The position numbers were made by a program, and so were the translations under genes. This document shows, piece by piece, positions 58,290-64,000 of a stretch of 64,000 nt of DNA. The notes beneath the pieces are model-generated. The model was not told the origin of the DNA. It did no database searches and was given only the letters and a program-made list of their open reading frames with translations. Numbering within the stretch: position 1 is the first letter of the stretch; each line of letters begins with the position of its first letter. This stretch comes from a virus. The DNA lies in IMG/VR virus record IMGVR_UViG_3300033571_003610, positions 1-64,000 of that record, one strand, 5' to 3'.

Positions 58290-59818
58290 TCGAGAATACT
58301 TTCTAGTAGTTGTTCTCCTTGTTCAACTGTTTCAGGATCATCAAACATATTACTGTCATTGTCCTTACCAGCATCTTCAACTTCGAACAGATTATTAAAT
58401 CCAGCCACTGTGCTCTTGAGAGTCTTAGTGCCATTAAAGTTTGCCAACAAGTCTTGTGCCCGGTCCAACTCTGTAAAAGGAGTTTGACTTGTAAACACAC
58501 GATTAACAAGTTCGTTCATGTAAATTACATTACGTGGAACCCACTCGCTAAACTCATCTGCACCCTTCTTAACTTTATGCCAAGCACTAGGATCTGGTTG
58601 ATGCATTGCACAGGCCGCATCATTTAATGCATTAGCACGTTGAACTGATTCAATGTGTTGATAAACATTATGACCCATCATTAAGAAGTAACTGAAACTA
58701 TCCCAGCTGGTCTTACCTTCCTTGCCTAACTTGTTAAGCATACCCGGAGCATAGTAACACAAGTCGCCCATAGTCATACGTTCACCAACTGGGCTGGTCC
58801 AGGGCCATGGAATTTTACTGCCACTTAGCTTTTTGTTATCAACTGCCTTAGTCATCAAGTAACTGAAGCGATCGTTTTGATGAACGTGTTGTGTATAAAC
58901 TTGTCCGTAAGCAGTGGCCAAGAAAGGACTGGCACAGTCAAATGTAACCTTCATATTAGGGTTAACATGCTCACGAATATTACGTTGAACGGCCGTTAAT
59001 AAGCAGGCAAGTTCAAGTTTGCTAGTACCCAGAAAGTGAATAACATTGCGGCCCGGCTCTAGTAGTTTCTCATCACGTAGCTTGATTAAACGGCGTAACA
59101 TGAGGTCTACATCCTTCATGTTATTACCACCCATAGCCCAACCCTCGAAAGGATAGTGCTTGACAGCGTCATACCAAATCTCTGCGTCAACGTTATTACC
59201 GCCTTGTAAAACGTTTAAGAATTTAGTCTTGCCTTGACGATGCTTTAAGAAGAAATCGTTGTTAAACAAAGTTCCTTTTAAACAGTCGTTAAAGTCTTTA
59301 AGGCCAGTGCGAGGTTGATTAATAGGATTACTAGCCCACGTAGGTAAGTCTAGTACCATGCTATAGTCAGCAGTAAACTCTAACCAGTTAAGGATAGCCA
59401 TACGTGTTTTATCTGCTTCTCCGATATAACCAGCATCGCCTTGCTTTTCCCAGAAGTGCTTCCAGTCAAAGTTAATAACACCCTTACCAATTTGGAACCC
59501 GCCAGAGTCGCCAAGAATAAATGTGTTTGGCTTGTCACGTTGCTGTACCATGCTTTCCTGCACCCAAGACTTTTTCAAGTCTAACTGTGCATGGCCTGCC
59601 GAATACAATGCGTGACTATAATGAAAGTATGCCTTTTCTTTATTAAGAAAGTTCATACCTTCGATACCATTTTCAAACTCAACAGGAATACGACTAGCTT
59701 CAATGTATTCGCCTTCTTGTTGTTTTGAAATAAAGGTATTATAGAATCCACTGATACTAGGCAAGAATATTGCATAGTCTTTATTGCGCGGATCTAAGTC
59801 CACTGTTGTTTTACTCAT
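58286..59818 (-). CDS. Tgt/DpdA-family transglycosylase
   Basis: A 510-residue protein of the transglycosylase family that exchanges guanine for a 7-deazaguanine base. The TGT landmarks are there: LGDSGGFQIG near 97-106, LNVLQGGNN near 207-215, WAMGGNN near 231-237, HFLGTSK near 266-272 and, at about 297-309, FDCASPFLATAYG, where D-C is the catalytic Asp position. The zinc motif of tRNA TGT is not visible. With FolE, QueE and the QueD-like protein nearby this fits a DNA-modifying DpdA. A tRNA target cannot be excluded. Confidence 0.75.
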   Translation of the reverse strand: MSKTTVDLDPRNKDYAIFLPSISGFYNTFISKQQEGEYIEASRIPVEFENGIEGMNFLNKEKAYFHYSHALYSAGHAQLDLKKSWVQESMVQQRDKPNTFILGDSGGFQIGKGVINFDWKHFWEKQGDAGYIGEADKTRMAILNWLEFTADYSMVLDLPTWASNPINQPRTGLKDFNDCLKGTLFNNDFFLKHRQGKTKFLNVLQGGNNVDAEIWYDAVKHYPFEGWAMGGNNMKDVDLMLRRLIKLRDEKLLEPGRNVIHFLGTSKLELACLLTAVQRNIREHVNPNMKVTFDCASPFLATAYGQVYTQHVHQNDRFSYLMTKAVDNKKLSGSKIPWPWTSPVGERMTMGDLCYYAPGMLNKLGKEGKTSWDSFSYFLMMGHNVYQHIESVQRANALNDAACAMHQPDPSAWHKVKKGADEFSEWVPRNVIYMNELVNRVFTSQTPFTELDRAQDLLANFNGTKTLKSTVAGFNNLFEVEDAGKDNDSNMFDDPETVEQGEQLLESILE

Positions 59819-60040
59819 TTATCGTCTTTCATCGTCATCCCAATGATCGAGACTTTCCCGATCATGTTCGTACTGTAGTCTTTGTAGTCTAGCAATTTCG
59901 TCTTTGAGTGCTAATTTCTTTTTCTTCAAGTCATGTAGTTTTTGTTCTTGTACATGAGGGTGATTTCTCTCCATGTCTGCAATTTGCTTATCTAAAACGT
60001 GATGTGCTTCAGTTAGATGTCGGATGCGGTTTTCGTACAT
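59819..60040 (-). CDS. YdcH/SlyX-like helical protein
   Basis: A 73-residue coiled-coil protein; the segment KLHDLKKKKLALKDEIARL (about 34-52) matches the conserved core of the YdcH/DUF465 family. The C-terminus is acidic. AGGAGATTTCC precedes the ATG. Its stop lies directly before the ATG of the transglycosylase gene, and it may stabilise or regulate that product; no activity is known. Confidence 0.75.
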   Translation of the reverse strand: MYENRIRHLTEAHHVLDKQIADMERNHPHVQEQKLHDLKKKKLALKDEIARLQRLQYEHDRESLDHWDDDERR

Positions 60041-60052
60041 GGAAATCTCCTA

Positions 60053-60793
60053 TTAGCGAGTCATTGCTGGAAGGATGTAGTTGTATAAACCAATGCCACT
60101 GTCGACACTAATCATACAAGCACCTTGGTTACTAAAGTTAACAGCACAAATACCGCCCATGCCTAACTTTAGAATAGTTAAGAACTGAGTTAACGGAAAG
60201 CTCAAATCTCCTTTGATAGTTCCGCCCACATTGTTAGCAAATGTGCGCTTACCAAAGTGACTGCCTCCGTTGGCGCTACCTAGCTCTAACACTAAGTTGC
60301 CATTTTCTGTGCGAATAGTAAATGTAGGCTCGATGCTAGAATAAATGCTTGCGGCCTGTGCCAGGTCTTGAACTTTGGCCTTAGTAGGTTCAAATGTAAC
60401 GTCCCAGTTAGCCCCTTTAAACTTAACAGTTTGAATTTGTGTGTCAATAACTTCTTTGCTCATCAAACGATATTTGTCTGAATTGCCGTCAGGGTCTTTG
60501 AACACTAGTGTCTCTGGTAACTCAGCGCCATTGCGATTAGTCTTAACAACTTCTACAGTTGTACCGTCTTTAGCATACAAGTTACAAACGCCATTTAAAA
60601 ATCCTAAATTACCCATACCAAATTCGCCAATAAAGTCGCCTTCGGGTTTGTGTAGTTTAGCATTTAAAATGACTGTTTTGTCTTGGTCGATTGCCGCAAT
60701 TTGCGTTTCTTCGGCTGTGCCGGTTACCTTGAGACTGTCAATAATACCTAGTCCGCTGGTATGCCTAACAATGTCTAATACGATGTCTTTCAT
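60053..60793 (-). CDS. 45: DNA polymerase sliding clamp, gp45-like
   Basis: A 246-residue protein of the T4 gp45 clamp family, the trimeric ring that holds the polymerase on DNA and, in T4, activates late transcription. Three alpha/beta domain halves are visible by spacing, with a KPEGDFIGEFGMGNLGFLN-type segment at 49-67 and a C-terminal ILKLGMGGICAVNF strand near 206-219. The length is near T4 gp45 (228). The promoter is at 60814. It lies next to the polymerase gene, as in T4-type replication blocks. Confidence 0.9.
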   Translation of the reverse strand: MKDIVLDIVRHTSGLGIIDSLKVTGTAEETQIAAIDQDKTVILNAKLHKPEGDFIGEFGMGNLGFLNGVCNLYAKDGTTVEVVKTNRNGAELPETLVFKDPDGNSDKYRLMSKEVIDTQIQTVKFKGANWDVTFEPTKAKVQDLAQAASIYSSIEPTFTIRTENGNLVLELGSANGGSHFGKRTFANNVGGTIKGDLSFPLTQFLTILKLGMGGICAVNFSNQGACMISVDSGIGLYNYILPAMTR

Positions 60794-60813
60794 CTCTGTA
60801 TCTCCTTTCAGTG

Positions 60814-60842
60814 AGTATATAGGTTTATTTAGGTCGTGTCAA
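60814..60842 (-). promoter_or_regulatory. sigma-70-type promoter of the clamp gene
   Basis: TTGACA (60842-60837), 17-base spacer, TATACT (60819-60814) on the minus strand, 20 bases before the clamp ATG; GAAAGGAGATAC is the ribosome site. Confidence 0.85.
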
Positions 60843-60845
60843 GAA

Positions 60846-63488
60846 TTATTCAAACAATAAGTTGAACGTATTCTTCATTTTAGTTGACTGTAAGTCCCAT
60901 CCTAACACGCCTAGGAGGTTGTCAATCTTATTATCAATAATGGCTTCTTCCATTGCTTCTTCATCAAAAGGCAATTCTTTAAACCATAATGGCAAACGTT
61001 GCTCATCTGTAGGATAAGCAATGCTAGTCATTCCTAATGGATTACTTTTCAATTTACACACAATAACTTTCATGCCGTCAACAGCATCCATACTGAATTG
61101 GTCATTGTGCATCTTTTTAATTCTATTCCAATTAATAGCAGCCAATGCATGTCCAATACCGCATTTGCCTGTCTTATTGAATACTGCTGTATGTTGAGTC
61201 AAATTGTTTACACGTTTGGGCGTACCTTTTTCCCATGCTGGTTTGGCTTTGAATTCTTTTCTAAATTCAATAATCTTATCTAGAATTTTTTGTTTTTCAT
61301 CGCCAACTAACAACATTAGTAAAATTTCTTCTAAGAACTTTTGCATGTACTCTGGAGTATCGGCTCGCTTAAGATCCAATCCCATGGCTTTGATTTCGCC
61401 TTCTTCTCCATCGATGTCTTTACGTTTGCCTTCCTTGTCATAGATAAGAACAGCATAACGTTTTTTAGTAATATAAATTCCTTTACTAGCAACAACTTCA
61501 CGACCTGCTTTAATTGGTGCCGCGTACAAACTAGGTACATTAAAGGCTTTGTTCATAAATGCAGGAAAGGTATCGTTGACTTCGGCGCTAACAGTATCGT
61601 AGAGTTCTACAATTTTTTCTTTACTCCAATCCAATTCTCCTCGATTGGCTTCGCCTTTGAAAACAGGCCACGCACTAAAGTATACGGAGTCCGTGTCACC
61701 ATAGATAATGGTATCACCTACGTGATTGTACTCGCCAGTAAACATAGCATTAACCTGCGCCGCCATATGCCTAGCAATACAGCGACCAGTTAAGGTTGTA
61801 CTTTGACCCAGGCGTTGATCAAAGAACCTGCTGCCTGCGTTCAACAACGCACCATAAGCAGAGTTCAAGTTAATCTTCTTAACTAGCTGTCGCTTGTCCC
61901 AAAACTCAAACTCTTTGGGATCTGTTGCCGACTTAGCTTTCTTTTGCAGTTCTTTACGTTCAGCATACCAGCGTTCTAGCAAACCTGGAATAACACCCTT
62001 TTCTGTGTAATTAAATATTGTGCCATTGGCGCTAAGAATAAGATTTTGTCCGCTTAAGAAAATCATTTCATAAGCCTGTTTCCCGCTTACTTGTTCACTA
62101 CGCCCGTTTTCCCAATCAATAATAACATCAGTGCCAATGTCTTGATTCATTACTACTTCGTATTCCATAGTAGCAAATCTTCCGTCCCAGCAGTCAGCAA
62201 AGCTCTTACCGGCCGCCATACCATCGCGAATCATTGCTTTGGTCATATCCATACGCAGTTGTCCCACGATAGTTTCTGGACTCATATTAAGGGCCCGGAT
62301 CACGGAAGGATACAGACTGTTTAAGTCCATGCTTCCAATCCATTCGTGTATACCTTTTTTAGGATATGCAACGTAAGCACCAGCAGCCTGTGTTTCGGCG
62401 TGTTCTCTTGTGCGGTCAGGAACAATTAGTCCTCTGTTATGCGCTTCTTTAATAACAGCCTGATCTGTAACAGCTACAGCACCCATTGTAGTTTGGAATA
62501 ATACTCCATTGGCGTGTGCTAAAACGTTTACTAAGTCAATGTACTGTAGTTTCTTATCCAACTTGACTAACAACATAACGTCTTGTCTGTTATACGCAAT
62601 AAACTTTTCAAAGTCATTGTTGTATAACTGATCCAAAGTACCTTCATAGTGAACCTTAGTTTCACCTAGTTCATATTCTCCTACATAGTCAAGTCGGTAT
62701 GTATGAAGTTCGTGATAGGTATATTTGCGATACAGTTCAAGATAGTCAAGGTGTACACGACCAATTAAGTCATAGGTAACAGCAGTTTTACCATACTTTT
62801 CAAACTCACGTGCTTTAGGCTTTTGATCCCACAAACAAAAACGTTTGCAATGATCTTGGCCCATTACTCTAGCAATACGATTAAGAGTATAAGGAATATC
62901 AAAACCTTCGCTGTTCCATCCGCTGAGAATGTCTGCATCATCTACGAGATGAATAAACATATCTAACATTTCTTCTTCGGTATTACAAAGAACAGTATTT
63001 TCAAACTTGTTGCAAATATCTGCGGCTTGGTCTCTAGTTAAGGTATTAGGTTTTAAACACAATGTAATTAACTTATCTAGCCAACCAAGGTACAAAGTTA
63101 TACTAGTGATGTTATTAAACGGATCACTGGGGTCAGCAAAGCCGCGCTCTTTGTCAAAGTTAACTTCAATGTCAAAGAAACAAACGTTTAGTTCTGGTGT
63201 GTCGCCGTTAGGATATTCTTCCTCTAAACAACGAAACACTGGCTTGATATCACTTTCATACAATCTTTTATTATTGTAAATTCGTTTTTCTTTTTCAAAC
63301 GACTTGTGATTGTTAACAGCAACTTTACTTAAAGACTCGCCATATATGCTTTTATATTTGCCCTTGGCATCTTTGTAATAAAACACATACTTGACTGGAA
63401 CGTCTCTGAATTTTCTTTGCCCGTTAATACGTTCGACAATTTGTACTAAGTCTTTTTGTTTATTGTAGAAAGCATCTACGTAGCTCAT
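60846..63488 (-). CDS. 43: DNA polymerase, family B (gp43-like)
   Basis: An 880-residue replicative polymerase with 3'-5' exonuclease. Exonuclease motifs: FFDIEVN at about 104-110, NSEGFDIPY at 192-200 and YNRQD at 299-303. Polymerase motifs: A MDLNSLYPS at 387-395, B KKINLNSAYG at 537-546, C YGDTDS at 596-601. All catalytic acidic residues are in place. The C-terminus ends in NTFNLLFE, a clamp-binding tail as in T4 gp43 (898 residues). The gene is complete, without intein or split. It overlaps the membrane-protein gene by 4 bases. Confidence 0.97.
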   Translation of the reverse strand: MSYVDAFYNKQKDLVQIVERINGQRKFRDVPVKYVFYYKDAKGKYKSIYGESLSKVAVNNHKSFEKEKRIYNNKRLYESDIKPVFRCLEEEYPNGDTPELNVCFFDIEVNFDKERGFADPSDPFNNITSITLYLGWLDKLITLCLKPNTLTRDQAADICNKFENTVLCNTEEEMLDMFIHLVDDADILSGWNSEGFDIPYTLNRIARVMGQDHCKRFCLWDQKPKAREFEKYGKTAVTYDLIGRVHLDYLELYRKYTYHELHTYRLDYVGEYELGETKVHYEGTLDQLYNNDFEKFIAYNRQDVMLLVKLDKKLQYIDLVNVLAHANGVLFQTTMGAVAVTDQAVIKEAHNRGLIVPDRTREHAETQAAGAYVAYPKKGIHEWIGSMDLNSLYPSVIRALNMSPETIVGQLRMDMTKAMIRDGMAAGKSFADCWDGRFATMEYEVVMNQDIGTDVIIDWENGRSEQVSGKQAYEMIFLSGQNLILSANGTIFNYTEKGVIPGLLERWYAERKELQKKAKSATDPKEFEFWDKRQLVKKINLNSAYGALLNAGSRFFDQRLGQSTTLTGRCIARHMAAQVNAMFTGEYNHVGDTIIYGDTDSVYFSAWPVFKGEANRGELDWSKEKIVELYDTVSAEVNDTFPAFMNKAFNVPSLYAAPIKAGREVVASKGIYITKKRYAVLIYDKEGKRKDIDGEEGEIKAMGLDLKRADTPEYMQKFLEEILLMLLVGDEKQKILDKIIEFRKEFKAKPAWEKGTPKRVNNLTQHTAVFNKTGKCGIGHALAAINWNRIKKMHNDQFSMDAVDGMKVIVCKLKSNPLGMTSIAYPTDEQRLPLWFKELPFDEEAMEEAIIDNKIDNLLGVLGWDLQSTKMKNTFNLLFE

Positions 63489-63787
63489 TGAATAATCATC
63501 CTAATTAAACCGATAGTATCAATAGTTGTAAGAAGCACATAATTGGCCAGCATACCAAAACTACCTCGAGTAAAAGCGGCCCACGCATATAGTGAACAAC
63601 CAAATATCCATATGGGATATAATATTATAAGCGGAGGATTAGGTACTGTCAACATCATTGCAATACTATTGCCGATGCTAATTGCCCAAGCTAACACTTC
63701 GATGAAAAATCGAAAAGGCCACTCGTGATAGTCTTGCTTTATCCACTCCCATGTGGGAGTGAACAAAGATTTTATTTTGGTAATCAA
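63485..63787 (-). CDS. small membrane protein
   Basis: A 100-residue protein with hydrophobic segments near 27-48, 53-71 and 80-98. The start is a TTG, which shares TTGA with the stop of the DsbA-like gene; no ATG is available. Such proteins lie next to the polymerase gene in other cyanophage-type genomes by memory; function unknown. It overlaps the polymerase start by 4 bases. Confidence 0.65.
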   Translation of the reverse strand: MITKIKSLFTPTWEWIKQDYHEWPFRFFIEVLAWAISIGNSIAMMLTVPNPPLIILYPIWIFGCSLYAWAAFTRGSFGMLANYVLLTTIDTIGLIRMIIQ

Positions 63788-64000
63788 AGGGTATATCCGG
63801 ATGCTTCAAGAACTTCTTCAACTTCGCTAAAAGCTTCTTGTTCGTCTTTGAGAGCGTTTTTGTGTGCAATTTTAAGTGCTTTGGTCAACACAGCGGGTTT
63901 CATATCTAGCTCTTCGGCGATAGATTTAACCGTGTCTTTAAGTCCTTCGCGAAGGTCTTCCATTTCGCGCATTACACGCATACCCTCGTTGAATAGTTTT
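63784..64000 (-). CDS. DsbA-like DNA-binding protein, partial
   Basis: An open frame that runs off the right end of the window (the first ATG inside is at 63981, but sense codons continue upstream of it). The helical sequence KPAVLTKALKIAHKNALKDE near the middle, followed by an acidic helix, resembles T4 DsbA (89 residues), a dsDNA-binding protein that assists late transcription. The 5' end, and so the true start, lies outside the window. Confidence 0.55.
   Translation of the reverse strand, partial: KLFNEGMRVMREMEDLREGLKDTVKSIAEELDMKPAVLTKALKIAHKNALKDEQEAFSEVEEVLEASGYTL

Noticed and set aside
61341-61793. Plus-strand frame of 150 codons inside the polymerase gene
   Set aside because: It is opposite the conserved polymerase domain and has no coding features of its own.
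60846-63488. Split or intein-bearing polymerase gene
   Set aside because: All exonuclease and polymerase motifs appear once, in order, in one uninterrupted frame of normal length.
1-64000. tRNA genes, CRISPR arrays, insertion sequences, attachment sites
   Set aside because: The few gaps are under 150 bases and hold promoters or terminators; I saw no cloverleaf, spaced direct repeats, transposase or integrase.

Overview
The window is a contiguous piece of a large, AT-rich tailed-phage genome of the T4 superfamily (contractile-tail myovirus, closest in flavour to marine and freshwater cyanophage/pelagiphage-type relatives). This rests on baseplate wedge genes gp25 and gp6, a giant gp7-position protein, and replication genes: a family B DNA polymerase (gp43 type), a sliding clamp (gp45 type), a T4-RNase-H-type 5' nuclease, ThyX and a DsbA-like fragment. 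No photosynthesis gene, tRNA, integrase or CRISPR array is visible, so the host cannot be named. Genes are packed almost without gaps and many overlap by 1-14 nt (ATGA or TAATG). No stretch above 300 bases lacks a gene.

Layout. (1) 1-16264, plus strand: virion genes (gp25, gp6, a 3046-residue protein, tail-fibre-like proteins, one with a Gly-Gly-Tyr tandem repeat), preceded by T4-late-like TAAATA motifs. (2) 16257-24871, plus strand: a coupled accessory island of glycosyltransferase-like proteins, including three copies of one 'DAD' domain family, a twitch-type radical SAM protein, a 700-residue repeat protein and a methyltransferase-like protein. (3) 24868-34609, minus strand: a compact enzyme cassette with two PP-loop amide-synthetase-like proteins, a B12-type radical SAM protein, a membrane fatty-acid desaturase, three consecutive 2-oxoglutarate/Fe(II) oxygenase-like proteins, a short-chain dehydrogenase and three possible acyltransferases. 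This is the best candidate for an undescribed system. (4) 34594-49615, minus strand: ThyX, many small early-type proteins, a MoxR ATPase plus VWA/HExxH pair, a ParB-like protein, a nucleotidyltransferase-like protein and the 5' nuclease. (5) 49612-60040, minus strand: 7-deazaguanine genes (QueE, FolE, a QueD-like protein and a transglycosylase of the Tgt/DpdA family) interleaved with a GT-B glycosyltransferase, a cytidylyltransferase, two dehydrogenases, a HIT protein and a phosphoribosyltransferase. (6) 60053-64000, minus strand: clamp, DNA polymerase, a membrane protein and the start of a DsbA-like gene.

Control signals are unusually readable. Regions 4-6 contain at least twelve minus-strand sigma-70-type promoters (TTGACA or close, 17-18 nt spacer, TATAAT or close), several of them near-identical copies. 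Two clear intrinsic terminators follow early genes and one terminator-like hairpin lies inside a gene. Three promoters sit so close to the ATG that the messages should be leaderless. Late-type TAAATA motifs precede virion genes and also the desaturase.

How the parts work together: region 1 builds the baseplate and fibres; regions 4 and 6 replicate DNA; region 5 probably makes a 7-deazaguanine base and inserts it into DNA. Regions 2 and 3 look like a programme for making or decorating a small molecule, glycan or lipid, but no substrate can be read from the sequence.
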